A stretch of DNA of 64,000 nucleotides from Bacillota bacterium (GCA_023435705.1 JAEYRH010000016.1:682001-746000); one strand, 5' to 3'. Counted from the first letter of the stretch, positions 7,448 to 16,753 are shown. Notes: a model not told the origin generated them from the letters alone. Numbers and translations: made by a program.

Positions 7448-8983
7448 ATGCCCCAGATGTACCGAAGAGGTCCACGGACAATACGGCCGCAGAAAACTGC
7501 CCACAGCTATTATCGTCCTGCCAGGCGAAAGTCGCTGGTGGCTGAACTGATAGAAAGAATCAAAAGGCTGCCCCGTCGGTTTTTATTAATCGTGGGTGCG
7601 TTGTTGGTGATTGTGGTTGTGAGCATCACCGCCATTGCACTTGCCTCCGGTGGCAAACATACTGGCAGCTTGGCCAGCGGTGGCTTTGGCACACCCAAGC
7701 CCAAGCCCACGCCCACCAGCACCGACCCATCGGTATCGCTCCCTCCGCGCAACGCGCCATTGGATGTGCCGATGATCACACCGGAGCCGGTGACGGTTCG
7801 CGACATCAGTTTCAGCTCCATGGCACTGAAATTCAAGGAAAAGCTGATCAACACTCCGGGCATCAACGGCAACGAGCTCTTTTTTTCTGCAGGATCCGGC
7901 CAGTTGGAAGCCAAGGATGACCCGTTAAAAAAGCTTTACCTCCACAATGTCGCGACCGGTGAGGAGAAAAAGATTGCCGACGCGAAGCTGGCAGGCGGCG
8001 GTTTTTACGAAACCTACCTCAACGACGACTGGATGGTATGGGTGGAAACCGACCACTACACCTTCAGCTATATCTATGTGCTAAACCGTAAAACCAATGA
8101 GAAGACACAAATAAAGAACTGCAAAAACGGCGTACCCAAACTGAGGCTTGCCGGCGACACGCTGGTCTGGCTGGAGCCGGTGGACAAAAATAAACACCAG
8201 TTAATGATGTTTGACCTGAAATCCCAGGAAAACCTGACGCTCACGGCATTTGAAGGAGAGAACACGGTAACCTACGGTGTAATGGCGCCGGCCATTTATG
8301 CCGAACCTGTTGCATCCGCAGGCCCCGATGACACGGCACAGGCCACCGCCACACCCACGCCATCGCCCACTCCTTCACCAACGCCGTCTGCGTCGGCTTC
8401 GAGCACAGCGGACGAATCAGCCGCTCCCGGCGGTGAGGAGGAGCAGGCGTCAGCACCGGCATATCACACCACAGTGCTTTGGGCCGACACAGACAAGTCT
8501 CAAACCGAAGAGCAGAAGAAGACAGAGGAGCATAGCACAATATATTGGCTGGAGCTGGGTGAAGACGCCATCATGGACGACAATGGCACATTGAAGACCC
8601 AGCAGTTCTCGCCAGGCACCTATGTGCACGATCCTCTTTACAATGGGCAATACTTTGTGTGGAGCGACGGTAACAACTCCCCGAAATCGAAGCTCTACAT
8701 CAGCAAGCCCAATGGCGCCCCTCAAGTGATTGCCGAGGGTATTACGACCTACAGCCTTGGTGACGGCTTTGTGGCCTATGGCAAAAACCAGCAGGTGTGG
8801 ATTTACATTATCGCCACAGGTGAATACTGCAGGCTTTCCAGCGGTGATGAGAAGGGCATGTTGCCAAACGCCAATGGCATGACTGTGGTGTGGTATGACA
8901 AGACTGATGACAGTGTGGCAGACAAGCTGCGTTATAAAGTGTTAACCAGGCAAGACCTGCTCCCGGGAGCTCTTGATCAATGA
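7448..8983 (+). CDS. Membrane-anchored, probable beta-propeller protein of unknown function
   Basis: A 511-residue type II membrane protein. It has a basic N-terminus, one transmembrane helix (about 44-66), a proline/threonine linker (about 78-110) and an extracytoplasmic domain. That domain contains repeated strands such as KLYLHNVATGEEKKI, YIYVLNRKTNEKTQI and WIYIIATGEYCRL, suggesting a TolB/YncE-like propeller. A second low-complexity Thr-Pro-Ser linker (about 295-325) interrupts it. It overlaps the radA start by four bases (ATGA), so the two are translationally coupled although one faces outside and RadA is cytosolic. No known family is recognised. Cell-envelope sensing is only a guess. 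Confidence 0.75.
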   Translation: MPQMYRRGPRTIRPQKTAHSYYRPARRKSLVAELIERIKRLPRRFLLIVGALLVIVVVSITAIALASGGKHTGSLASGGFGTPKPKPTPTSTDPSVSLPPRNAPLDVPMITPEPVTVRDISFSSMALKFKEKLINTPGINGNELFFSAGSGQLEAKDDPLKKLYLHNVATGEEKKIADAKLAGGGFYETYLNDDWMVWVETDHYTFSYIYVLNRKTNEKTQIKNCKNGVPKLRLAGDTLVWLEPVDKNKHQLMMFDLKSQENLTLTAFEGENTVTYGVMAPAIYAEPVASAGPDDTAQATATPTPSPTPSPTPSASASSTADESAAPGGEEEQASAPAYHTTVLWADTDKSQTEEQKKTEEHSTIYWLELGEDAIMDDNGTLKTQQFSPGTYVHDPLYNGQYFVWSDGNNSPKSKLYISKPNGAPQVIAEGITTYSLGDGFVAYGKNQQVWIYIIATGEYCRLSSGDEKGMLPNANGMTVVWYDKTDDSVADKLRYKVLTRQDLLPGALDQ

Positions 8984-10341
8984 GCACATTGAGAACCGTA
9001 TACCTATGTAGCGAGTGCGGTGCGGAAAGCCGCAAATGGGTGGGGCGTTGCCCCGGCTGCGGCGCGTGGAACACGATGAGCGAGGAAGTGGAGGAAAAGC
9101 CCTCCGCTCCGGGCAATCGCACAGCTGATCTCACACCAGGCACCGAAGCCGCCGCGCTGCCCGATGTGCCCATGCACGATTTCGGACGGTCTTCCACCGG
9201 TATGGGTGAGCTTGACCGGGTGCTGGGCGGCGGCATCGTGCAGGGGTCCCTCATTCTGGTGGGCGGAGACCCGGGCATCGGCAAGTCCACACTGCTGCTG
9301 CAGGCGGCTGAGAATATCGCAAAACAAGGCGATACGGTGCTGTATGTGTCCGGTGAGGAAAGCTTGAGGCAGGTTGCGTTGCGGGCCCAACGTTTGGGTG
9401 CCGGCTCCCGCAACCTCAAGCTACTGGCTGAGACCAATGTGGACAGAGTGCTGCTCCATGTAGAGAAGCTAAAGCCCGCCGCTATCATCATCGACTCGAT
9501 CCAGACAATGTACCGCACGGGCATGACCAGTTCTGCCGGCAGCGTAACACAGGTGCGCGAATCGGCAGCCTCCTTCATGCAGGTTGCAAAAGACACCGGC
9601 TGCCCGGTCTTTCTGGTGGGCCATGTGACCAAGGCCGGAGCGCTGGCAGGGCCCAGGGTGCTGGAGCATATGGTGGACACCGTTTTGAATTTTGAGGGTG
9701 ACAACATGCACTCCTACCGGATCCTGCGCGCCGCCAAAAACCGCTTCGGTTCCACAAACGAGATCGGGCTTTTTGAGATGCGGGAAACTGGGATGGCGGA
9801 GGTGAGCAACCCATCAGAAATGTTGCTCTCTGACCGAGCCAACGGCCCCGGCTCCATCGTGACAGCCAGCGTGGAGGGCACTAGGCCGGTGCTGGTGGAA
9901 ATCCAGGCGCTGGTCTCCAACACCGTGTTTGGCACGCCCCGTCGCATGGCCACCGGTATTGATTACAACCGCATGGCGCTGCTGGTCGCGGTGCTTGAAA
10001 AGCGGGCGGGCTTGCGGCTGTATGACCAGGATGTTTATTTGAATGTTGCCGGCGGCTTGAAGCTGGATGAACCGGCTGCCGATCTTGGGGTTGCGTTGGC
10101 CATTGCGTCGGGCCTCCGGGGCAGCCCGCTGCCCGACGGCGTGGCTGTATTCGGTGAGATTGGCCTGACCGGCGAAGTGCGCCCGGTGGGCCGGGCCGAA
10201 ACACGGTTGGCAGAATGCGCAAAAACTGGCTTTACCACAGTGGTGCTGCCCAAGCGCAACATCAGGGGTGTGAAGGCTCCAGACGGATTGGAGCTGGTCG
10301 GCGTGCAGACGGTAGCGGATGCTTTGAACTTGCTGTGCTGA
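8980..10341 (+). CDS. radA: DNA repair protein RadA (Sms)
   Basis: A 453-residue branch-migration helicase related to RecA that helps process recombination intermediates. The N-terminal zinc finger uses C10, C13, C24 and C27 (YLCSECG...GRCPGCGAW). The ATPase core has Walker A GGDPGIGKST and the RadA-specific KNRFGS motif (AKNRFGSTNE). The C-terminal third is the Lon-like domain (MATGIDYNRMALLVAVLEKR to the end). Length is typical. Translation is coupled to the upstream membrane protein through an ATGA overlap. disA, a common neighbour of radA, is absent here. Confidence 0.97.
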   Translation: MSTLRTVYLCSECGAESRKWVGRCPGCGAWNTMSEEVEEKPSAPGNRTADLTPGTEAAALPDVPMHDFGRSSTGMGELDRVLGGGIVQGSLILVGGDPGIGKSTLLLQAAENIAKQGDTVLYVSGEESLRQVALRAQRLGAGSRNLKLLAETNVDRVLLHVEKLKPAAIIIDSIQTMYRTGMTSSAGSVTQVRESAASFMQVAKDTGCPVFLVGHVTKAGALAGPRVLEHMVDTVLNFEGDNMHSYRILRAAKNRFGSTNEIGLFEMRETGMAEVSNPSEMLLSDRANGPGSIVTASVEGTRPVLVEIQALVSNTVFGTPRRMATGIDYNRMALLVAVLEKRAGLRLYDQDVYLNVAGGLKLDEPAADLGVALAIASGLRGSPLPDGVAVFGEIGLTGEVRPVGRAETRLAECAKTGFTTVVLPKRNIRGVKAPDGLELVGVQTVADALNLLC

Positions 10342-10358
10342 TCCTCACTCCAGTGCTA

Positions 10359-10404
10359 TACCCTCACCCCCTGCCCCCTCCCCCATGAGATTGGGGGAGG
10401 GGAA
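10359..10404. repeat. Small CCCTC-type palindromic intergenic repeat, copy 1
   Basis: It starts with a CCCTCACCCC stretch and ends in a perfect 11-bp stem (10375-10385 with 10392-10402, six-base loop TGAGAT). Related sequences occur at 23161-23210 and 23378-23418. This copy lies between radA and the next gene and could also attenuate transcription; no T-tract follows. Confidence 0.6.
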
Positions 10405-10428
10405 TTATAACGAGATTAAGGAGACCCC

Positions 10429-11424
10429 ATGGCCCAGTATTATTCCACCTTCCCCTCCGGCTTCGAGCCGGCCATTGAGGAGTTTATCGCCCGCGACATG
10501 CCCGGCGTGCAGTTGCTGCGCATGCTGGATGGCGCAGCAGAGTATAAGCGCAGGGGCGTGCTCACAGACATTCCACCGTGGTTCAACAACACATTTTTGT
10601 GTCTGACCACCTTCCCCAGGGCGCCAAAAGACCCGATCCAGCACATGGTGCGCCTGGCGCTCACCCACGGTGTGGACTCCGAAACAATCCTGAACCATAT
10701 GCCTGATGGCGCAGCCACGTTCCGCGCGATGTTTATGGTGGACGGCCTTATTACCCATGCCGGAGAAAAGACGATGGGCAAGTCTGAGGCATTCCTCGCA
10801 GGAATGTCTGGCCTCAAGCCAGGCCGGGCATTGCCGGATGTGGAATTTTGGTTCTTGTATCGAAGCAAGGAGGGGTTGGGATTCCTGCTGATGCGGTTGA
10901 CATATCGCAAGGAAAGCAGCCAGCGCTCCGGAGAGTTGAGGCCGGACATCGCGAGCCTATTGTGCCGGCTGACCAACCCAAAGCCCGGTGAGACCTTCCT
11001 GGATCCATTTGCCGGCAGCGGCGGGATCGCCCGGGCGCGCTTGCGCACACCTGCGGAAAAGGTGATCGCCGGCGATATCGCGCCATCCCCCGAGCTTCGT
11101 TATGCCCTGCGCGGCGCCGCAAACGGTTCGGTGCTGAAAATGAACGCGCTGGATATGGCAGACATCGCGTCCGGCTCCGTGGATGCCATTGCCTGCGATC
11201 CACCCTGGGGCGAAAACGCGCCTTTGGCAGATCCTCAGGCTTTTTTGGGGAAACTGGCCGCAGAAACCCGCCGCGTGCTCAAGCGGGGCGGCAGGCTTGT
11301 GCTGATAACCCCATTCAAAAAAGAGGCTGAGGAAGCCTTATCGATGAATTTTGCATTGGATGAACGTTTGGAGGTGCTGGTGGCGGGAAAAAAAGCAGTG
11401 GTGTTTGTATGCCGCAGCACATAA
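10429..11424 (+). CDS. Putative RNA (guanine-N2)-type methyltransferase, UPF0020 family
   Basis: A 331-residue protein. The N-terminal part (about 1-110) resembles the substrate-binding portion of RlmL/Trm14-like enzymes. The C-terminal Rossmann methyltransferase domain has the SAM loop DPFAGSGGIA and the catalytic ACDPPWGE (DPPW variant of the N/DPPY motif), which marks N-methylation of an exocyclic amine in RNA. The rRNA or tRNA target cannot be read from the sequence. ATG follows AAGGAG by 7 bases. It lies 87 bp after radA on the same strand, with a repeat between them. Confidence 0.75.
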   Translation: MAQYYSTFPSGFEPAIEEFIARDMPGVQLLRMLDGAAEYKRRGVLTDIPPWFNNTFLCLTTFPRAPKDPIQHMVRLALTHGVDSETILNHMPDGAATFRAMFMVDGLITHAGEKTMGKSEAFLAGMSGLKPGRALPDVEFWFLYRSKEGLGFLLMRLTYRKESSQRSGELRPDIASLLCRLTNPKPGETFLDPFAGSGGIARARLRTPAEKVIAGDIAPSPELRYALRGAANGSVLKMNALDMADIASGSVDAIACDPPWGENAPLADPQAFLGKLAAETRRVLKRGGRLVLITPFKKEAEEALSMNFALDERLEVLVAGKKAVVFVCRST

Positions 11425-11486
11425 TGGAGCAGCTGCCTTGCTTATGAAATGTTAAGCGATTATTCAATGTTTATTCACATGAGCTA

Positions 11487-11495
11487 TGCTATAAT
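11487..11495 (+). promoter_or_regulatory. Extended -10 promoter of the PIN/TRAM gene
   Basis: TGCTATAAT is an extended -10 element (TGn plus a perfect TATAAT) 35 bases before the ATG. No good -35 hexamer is present at 16-18 bases, which is normal for extended -10 promoters. Confidence 0.6.
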
Positions 11496-11529
11496 AAATT
11501 GTCAAATTGGATGAAAGCCGGAGGGTTGA

Positions 11530-12627
11530 ATGCGAAAACTGCTGAAAGTGATCCTCATATTGATTGGCGCTTCCCTGGGCGCCACATTGGTTTTTCTAGG
11601 GATCAGCCTTCTAAACGATCTTGGGGTGCTTAATGAAAGCAGATATGTGCCACTTTGGCTTTCCCTGGTATCATATGTTGTTTTTTCCATTCTCGGCGGG
11701 TTCTTGTTTTTGCTGATCACTCCATCATTTTTCAGGCTTCTGGATCATGTGGAAGCCACACTGAAAACCCGACCGATGGCTGATCTGGTTGCCGGTGTGA
11801 TCGGGTTGGTGATCGGGTTCATCCTTGCGTTCTTCATCAGCCAGTTGATCAATTACATTGGGTTGCCCTGGCTGTCCATCCCGCTGTCGCTTCTCGTCTA
11901 CCTGCTGCTGGGATATTTTGGCCTTTCTTTGGCGGTCAATCGCCGGCATGAGCTGAACTTCGTTGCGCTCATCCGCAAAGCAATGGCCAACCGCGAAGGC
12001 CGCGGCGCCGGCAAGGATGGCGTCTCTGAAGAAACGTTGTCTCAGAAATTGCTGGATACCAGCGTGATCATCGATGGCCGCATCTTTGAAATCTGCAAGG
12101 CAGGTTTTTTGGAAGGAAGGCTGATTGTGCCGTCCTTCGTGCTCGACGAATTGCGCACGATCTCTGACAGTGAGGACGACCTGAAACGCTCCCGCGGGCG
12201 CCGTGGGTTGGACATTTTAGCCCGTCTGCAACATGAATTGGCTCGGCCGGTTGAAGTGGTCAACCGGGACTTCTCAGAGCTTTCCGATGTGGACAGCAAA
12301 TTGCTGAAGCTGGCCGGTGAATTGGGCGCCAAGGTGATAACCAACGACTTCAATCTCAACAAGGTTGCCCGTGTGCAAAACATCAGTGTGCTCAACATCA
12401 ACGAGCTTTCCAACGCGGTGAAGCCCGTGGCACTGCCTGGCGAAGACATGCATGTGAAGATTGTGAAACCGGGCAAGGAGCAGGGGCAAGGCGTGGCTTA
12501 TCTGGAGGATGGCACGATGATTGTGGTGGAGGGCGGCTCCCGCTACATCGATGAAACTGTGCAGATTGTCGTGACTAGCTCATTGCAAACTTCGGCAGGC
12601 AGAATGATCTTTGGGAAGCTGGCCTGA
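11530..12627 (+). CDS. YacL-like membrane protein with PIN and TRAM domains
   Basis: A 365-residue protein with four predicted transmembrane helices (about 8-28, 45-66, 88-107, 113-135). A cytoplasmic PIN nuclease-like domain follows (about 175-290), with the acidic residues D176 in LDTSVIIDGR, E207 and D273 in VITNDFN. A TRAM domain closes the protein (about 300-362). This is the architecture of B. subtilis YacL, which is encoded near radA there as well. Its biochemical role is unsettled; RNA cleavage or binding at the membrane is inferred. ATG follows GGAGG by 5 bases. A strong terminator follows. Confidence 0.9.
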   Translation: MRKLLKVILILIGASLGATLVFLGISLLNDLGVLNESRYVPLWLSLVSYVVFSILGGFLFLLITPSFFRLLDHVEATLKTRPMADLVAGVIGLVIGFILAFFISQLINYIGLPWLSIPLSLLVYLLLGYFGLSLAVNRRHELNFVALIRKAMANREGRGAGKDGVSEETLSQKLLDTSVIIDGRIFEICKAGFLEGRLIVPSFVLDELRTISDSEDDLKRSRGRRGLDILARLQHELARPVEVVNRDFSELSDVDSKLLKLAGELGAKVITNDFNLNKVARVQNISVLNINELSNAVKPVALPGEDMHVKIVKPGKEQGQGVAYLEDGTMIVVEGGSRYIDETVQIVVTSSLQTSAGRMIFGKLA

Positions 12628-12650
12628 GCTCTATTCATTGAATAAATGCC

Positions 12651-12685
12651 AATCCCCTCCAACCGATAGGCGGAGGGGATTTTTC
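12651..12685 (+). terminator. Rho-independent terminator after the PIN/TRAM gene
   Basis: The stem AATCCCCTCC (12651-12660) pairs with GGAGGGGATT and is followed by TTTTTC. It is a classic intrinsic terminator between the plus-strand PIN/TRAM gene and convergent mnmA. Confidence 0.88.
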
Positions 12686-12752
12686 ATGTAAACAGAATTT
12701 AGAAATCGTGTATCGTTAAGGCTTCAGCATGACGGTCATTGTCTATGCTGGG

Positions 12753-13814
12753 CTAAAGAATAGTCCCCCCACCAATGCACTCATCGCCCATATAAAGCAC
12801 CGCTGCCTGCCCTGGAGTGATTGCTCGCTGCGGCTGGTCGAAGGTGAGCAGGCCTTCTTCACCGTCCAGTATAAGACGAGCCTTTTGGTCCGGTTGGCGA
12901 TAACGCACCTTTGCGCCGCAGTCGAATGCCTTGGCCGGCGGCTTCCCAGCTGTGAAGTGCAGGTCACCCAGCCGGCAGCTGGTGGAATATAACTCCTGCG
13001 AGTCATTGCCCTGCCGCACATATAGAATGTTATTCTCCAGATCCTTGGCAACCACAAACCACGGCTCACCGTTGCCGCGGCCCCCGATGCCCAGGCCTTT
13101 GCGCTGGCCGATCGTGTAATACATCAATCCATCATGCCGGCCGACCACTTCCCCCTCCGGCGTGCGCAACTCACCGGGCTGTGCTGGCAAGAACTGTTGC
13201 AAAAAATCCTTGAAACGCCGCTCGCCGATGAAGCAGATGCCGGTGGAATCCTTCTTTTCAGCCACAGGCAGCTGCTCCTTTGCAGCAATTTCCCGCACTT
13301 CCCGTTTGAGCATGCCGCCCAGCGGGAACAGCGCTTTACACAGCGCCTCCTGCCCCAGCATGTAGAGGAAATAGGACTGATCCTTGGAACCATCCACACC
13401 TTTCAACAACCGGTACGCGCCATCCCGCTCCTCAATGCGTGCGTAATGACCCGTCGCCAGCCGGGCGGCTCCCATCTTTTCAGCGAAGTCCATGAGCTCC
13501 TTGAATTTGATTTCCCGGTTGCAAAGCACGTCCGGATTGGGTGTGCGGCCCAAGCGGTATTCGCTCAGGCAATATTCAAACACCCGGTCCCAGTACTGCC
13601 TGGAAAAGTTCACACTGTAATAGGAAATGCCGAGGCGGTCGCAGCAGCGGCGCACATCGTCCCAGTCAGCGGCGGCGGTGCAAACTCCGTCGTCCTCTTC
13701 CTCCCAATTGTTCATAAACACGCCGATCACATCATGGCCCTGCTGCTTCAAGAGCAAGGCCGCGACGGCGGAATCGACACCCCCGGACATGCCGACAACG
13801 ATGGTATCTGCCAT
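12753..13814 (-). CDS. mnmA: tRNA-specific 2-thiouridylase MnmA
   Basis: A 353-residue enzyme that thiolates U34 of Lys, Glu and Gln tRNAs in the cytosol, using ATP and a relayed sulfur. The PP-loop SGGVDS is at residues 10-15. The catalytic cysteines are C98 (DVLCNREIKF) and C194 (STGICFIGER). The GRHDGLMYYTIGQRKGLGIGG segment and the C-terminal beta-barrel are intact. It has its own promoter (13834-13862). In many Clostridia mnmA follows iscS/nifU, but here it lies below a DUF2935 gene. Confidence 0.97.
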   Translation of the reverse strand: MADTIVVGMSGGVDSAVAALLLKQQGHDVIGVFMNNWEEEDDGVCTAAADWDDVRRCCDRLGISYYSVNFSRQYWDRVFEYCLSEYRLGRTPNPDVLCNREIKFKELMDFAEKMGAARLATGHYARIEERDGAYRLLKGVDGSKDQSYFLYMLGQEALCKALFPLGGMLKREVREIAAKEQLPVAEKKDSTGICFIGERRFKDFLQQFLPAQPGELRTPEGEVVGRHDGLMYYTIGQRKGLGIGGRGNGEPWFVVAKDLENNILYVRQGNDSQELYSTSCRLGDLHFTAGKPPAKAFDCGAKVRYRQPDQKARLILDGEEGLLTFDQPQRAITPGQAAVLYMGDECIGGGTIL

Positions 13815-13833
13815 TGGATCACACTCCGGGGGT

Positions 13834-13862
13834 ATTATAACACATTACACGTGGCGGGTCAT
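13834..13862 (-). promoter_or_regulatory. Sigma-A-type promoter of mnmA
   Basis: On the minus strand the -35 ATGACC (13857-13862; TGAC core kept), a 17-base spacer and a perfect TATAAT (13834-13839). The predicted start is about 20 bases before the ATG at 13814, leaving a very short leader. Confidence 0.6.
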
Positions 13863-13897
13863 TGGCTGGATGCCGGGTTCCACCCCTTATACTCGGG

Positions 13898-14809
13898 CTA
13901 CACCCCTTTTTGCAGAATATAGATGAAATGATTGGCCTCCCGCAATGTGTGGTCTGCCAGCAATGGCAGGATGATCGACCGGATTTTGCATTGCAGAATC
14001 CCGGCTGTTCCAGCAGCCTTGAAGTCCCTGATGTTCTTGGTAGCATCCAGGCTCTCTGCGGTCACTTTGGGGATGATTGCCGGATTGTTCTGGGCTTGGA
14101 TGGACTCCGCGGTCAACTCGTCGAATTCCTTCCCGAACATATTGGCCTTGTCAAACAACGTCTGCTCTGTGGGATCCAGCAATCCGCGAATGAATTTGGC
14201 ATGCTCGGCCATGATGCGGTTCCAGAACACCTCCTCCTCGATCAGATCGTTTCCTCCACGGATACTTGTGCCTGCCTGCAATTTTGCAAGCATGCCATGG
14301 AAATGCACTGCCTCACGCAGAATATGATCGATCAACAACGGATAGTTGTTCGTGAACAGCTGGCAGGACAGCACTTCGTTCAGCATTTTACTCTTAAGAC
14401 CTGCCAGGCCCGATACAGCTGTCATCGCCCGTTGATTGAGGTCTGACACCTTGCTTTCCATCCCCGGAGGGATCACCATTCCCGGTTGCAGGCTTAGCTC
14501 GCTCTGAGTGATGGAGGTATCAATCGGAGCCCCGGTGTAGAACTGGGAAGCCCGTTCCGCGTCCAATGTATATTTTGTAACAAACTGCCCGGCGTTGGCA
14601 GCCTGTGCATTGATCACGCCATTGGCAAGCTGCACGGCTTCCTGCAGGAGCATGCTGAAATGCCTGGCAAACCAACTGGCGTCCTGAATGTAAGTAGTGT
14701 TCTTTGGCGGCAAGGAAACCGCCAGGAAAAATGAGTGTTCCTTCATGATGCGCAGGAAAAAGAGATCCAGGCTCAACGACATTTGTACATATTCTTCCCT
14801 GGATAACAT
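13898..14809 (-). CDS. DUF2935 family protein (two four-helix-bundle repeats)
   Basis: A 303-residue, almost entirely helical protein. Two similar halves each contain an EHSFFL/EHAKFI-type motif (RIMKEHSFFLAVSLP near the N-terminus, RIMAEHAKFIRGLLDP in the second half) and an LREAVHF/LREANHF motif. The repeated His/Glu pattern is typical of DUF2935, a family with a ferritin-like bundle that may bind a metal. The function is unknown. ATG at 14809 follows AGGAAAGG at 11 bases; a longer frame to 14884 lacks support. It lies upstream of mnmA with an 83-bp gap that contains the mnmA promoter. Confidence 0.8.
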   Translation of the reverse strand: MLSREEYVQMSLSLDLFFLRIMKEHSFFLAVSLPPKNTTYIQDASWFARHFSMLLQEAVQLANGVINAQAANAGQFVTKYTLDAERASQFYTGAPIDTSITQSELSLQPGMVIPPGMESKVSDLNQRAMTAVSGLAGLKSKMLNEVLSCQLFTNNYPLLIDHILREAVHFHGMLAKLQAGTSIRGGNDLIEEEVFWNRIMAEHAKFIRGLLDPTEQTLFDKANMFGKEFDELTAESIQAQNNPAIIPKVTAESLDATKNIRDFKAAGTAGILQCKIRSIILPLLADHTLREANHFIYILQKGV

Positions 14810-14957
14810 GGGCCCAACTACCTTTCCTATATTCAGGCATATCCATGCAGGGTATTGAATCCCACATGGGCCATACCACATCATATGATCGGCAGTTGGT
14901 TTGGGGAATGGATGTCAAGCCATAAACAATGCCGCAAAGTCTTTCCTAACCGTGGTT

Positions 14958-15422
14958 TCACCTGCAAGGATAATATGCCATCGAATCGGCGGAATCCCAA
15001 AAACCGGCAGTTTCATACAGAGGTCTGCCCATCTCGGTCGCGTGCAGCAGAATACGCTCACAGCCACAATCCTTGGCTTCCTTCATCAGTAACTTGAGAA
15101 GCTGTTTGGCAATGCCATTTTTCCGATGGGCAGGCTTGGTATACATCGCGCTCAAATAGGCAGTGTGACCATTGGGGCACCAGTCATTTGGCGGTAGCCG
15201 ATAAAACGTGAGCCCGCCCATCGCCACGATTGCTCCACCTTTTACTGCAACCCATGCCGCATAACTGCCGTTAGCCATGGTCTCACGTAGATATTGAACC
15301 GTGTTCCCATACAGTAGGGTACGGAGGTCGGTCTCCGAATGTTTTGTCTCAAAAAGCATCTCAACACGCAGTTTGGCAAGAACCTCTACGTCCTCCAGCG
15401 TTGCCCGACGAAACTCAACCAT
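14958..15422 (-). CDS. GNAT family N-acetyltransferase
   Basis: A 154-residue acetyltransferase. It shows the GNAT acetyl-CoA binding region AYLSAMYTKPAHRKNGIAKQLL and the final ILLHATEMGRPLYETAGF segment. The substrate cannot be read. ATG at 15422 overlaps the upstream FMN reductase gene by 8 bases and has a GGGAGGG ribosome binding site inside that gene, so translation is coupled. It is the last gene of the chain that begins with exoA. Confidence 0.85.
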   Translation of the reverse strand: MVEFRRATLEDVEVLAKLRVEMLFETKHSETDLRTLLYGNTVQYLRETMANGSYAAWVAVKGGAIVAMGGLTFYRLPPNDWCPNGHTAYLSAMYTKPAHRKNGIAKQLLKLLMKEAKDCGCERILLHATEMGRPLYETAGFWDSADSMAYYPCR

Positions 15423-15981
15423 CACCCTGCCCTCCCCCATTCAATGCATGCGCCAGCTCACGCACCTTTTCCAGGGCTTCCGCATCCATCGCGGCAGGGC
15501 GCTCGTCCGTTTTGTGGGAAAGGACCATGCCCAGACGTTTGTTGTTGACGAGCCGAAACAGTGTGTCAGCCATCTCTATGGCTGGCGCTGCCTTGCCGTC
15601 TCCCCCACCTACCAATATCAACCCGCCGCGCCTGGTCTTGCCGGCGAGAGGCTTTTCGCCACGGAACCGGCGGGCGGCATAATACCGCTGTAGCCGGCTG
15701 GCCAGCGATAACAGCGGGCCGGTCAGCTGGGAGAAGTAGAGCGGTGAGGCAATCACAATGTTGTCGGCGTTTTCCAGCGCCTGATAAACGGCTTGCATGC
15801 CGTCATCGATGGAGCACCCGTCATGCTTCCAACAATACCGGCAGTCGGTGCAGGGGCCGATGTTGCCGTAATAAGCACTGATCTCTTGTATGTCGCCGCT
15901 CAGGTGCTTCTTCAGTTCCGCCAGCAGAGCGGAAGTGTCGCCGTGCTTGCGGGGTGAGCCGTTCAGGATCAGGGTTTTCAT
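15415..15981 (-). CDS. NAD(P)H-dependent FMN reductase / flavodoxin-fold protein
   Basis: A 188-residue flavodoxin-like protein. It begins MKTLILNGSPRKHGDTSALL, the phosphate-binding loop of the NADPH-dependent FMN reductase family. C-T-D-C-R-Y-C-W at about residues 44-51 and C57 form the cysteine cluster seen in iron-sulfur flavoproteins, though the spacing is short of certain. IASPLYFSQLTGPL contributes the flavin site. It probably reduces flavin or a small electrophile. ATG at 15981 is preferred because it fits the family start; a GTG at 15990 overlapping the methyltransferase stop is possible. Confidence 0.85.
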   Translation of the reverse strand: MKTLILNGSPRKHGDTSALLAELKKHLSGDIQEISAYYGNIGPCTDCRYCWKHDGCSIDDGMQAVYQALENADNIVIASPLYFSQLTGPLLSLASRLQRYYAARRFRGEKPLAGKTRRGGLILVGGGDGKAAPAIEMADTLFRLVNNKRLGMVLSHKTDERPAAMDAEALEKVRELAHALNGGGQGDG

Positions 15982-15986
15982 GCTTG

Positions 15987-16742
15987 TCACACCGTTCCAA
16001 AATAACTGTTGGTCTCCATTGGCAGCGTAATGAATTCACCAGCGGCATACCGCGCAAACAGTGCCTCCATCGCGCACACAAACGGCTGATAGTTGTCGTC
16101 ACCGGCTAGTGGCGCGTAGGAATTGGACAGGTTGCGGCCCAGAAAACCGGCCAGGTCATGGCGCTCGGCATTGTCAAACACCCGGTGCTCAAACTGCCCA
16201 CCTTGGAAAAACTCCTGAAAGACTGCCGGTTCGTCCTCGATCCCGCCGCCGAAGGCCACGAAATTGGGGCATAGGTCAATGCACACCCTCTCAAGCTCTT
16301 GATTGATCTCTTGCTCCATGTCGCGGTTGTTCCAGACCAACGCAACCGGAGCACCGGGGCGCAGGATGCGGCTGCATTCTTGCCGGAAGCGGGGGCGGTC
16401 AAACCAGTGGAACGACTGCGCCGCAGCGACCAGGCTGACGCTGTGATCCTCAAGCGAGGTGTTTTCCGCTGTGGCGGCAACCGACCGGAATCCCGGTTGG
16501 TCCCCAAGATGCGATTCTGCCACTGCCCGCATGTCAGCGTTGGGCTCCACGGCCCACACCTGCAAACCCCTGGCCAGCAACTGCCTGGTCAGGATGCCTG
16601 TACCGGAACCCACATCCGCCACAACATCGCCAGTCTGTAAACCAGCGGCTGCCATCAGATATTCCAGATAAGCGTCCGGATACCGTGGCCGATACCTGGC
16701 ATATTGTTCGGCCTTGCCGGTGAACTTCTGTGTGGTGTCCAA
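15987..16742 (-). CDS. Class I SAM-dependent methyltransferase (type 11)
   Basis: A 251-residue methyltransferase. The SAM motif I is VVADVGSGTGILTRQL, motif II AVEPNADM, and AAAQSFHWFD follows, typical of the UbiE/Tam-like group acting on small molecules. The start is TTG at 16742, supported by GAGAGG seven bases upstream that overlaps the end of the PPOX gene. It overlaps or nearly abuts the FMN reductase downstream. The substrate is unknown. The gene lies in a run of six closely packed genes. Confidence 0.85.
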   Translation of the reverse strand: MDTTQKFTGKAEQYARYRPRYPDAYLEYLMAAAGLQTGDVVADVGSGTGILTRQLLARGLQVWAVEPNADMRAVAESHLGDQPGFRSVAATAENTSLEDHSVSLVAAAQSFHWFDRPRFRQECSRILRPGAPVALVWNNRDMEQEINQELERVCIDLCPNFVAFGGGIEDEPAVFQEFFQGGQFEHRVFDNAERHDLAGFLGRNLSNSYAPLAGDDNYQPFVCAMEALFARYAAGEFITLPMETNSYFGTV

Positions 16743-16753
16743 TGCTTATCCTC

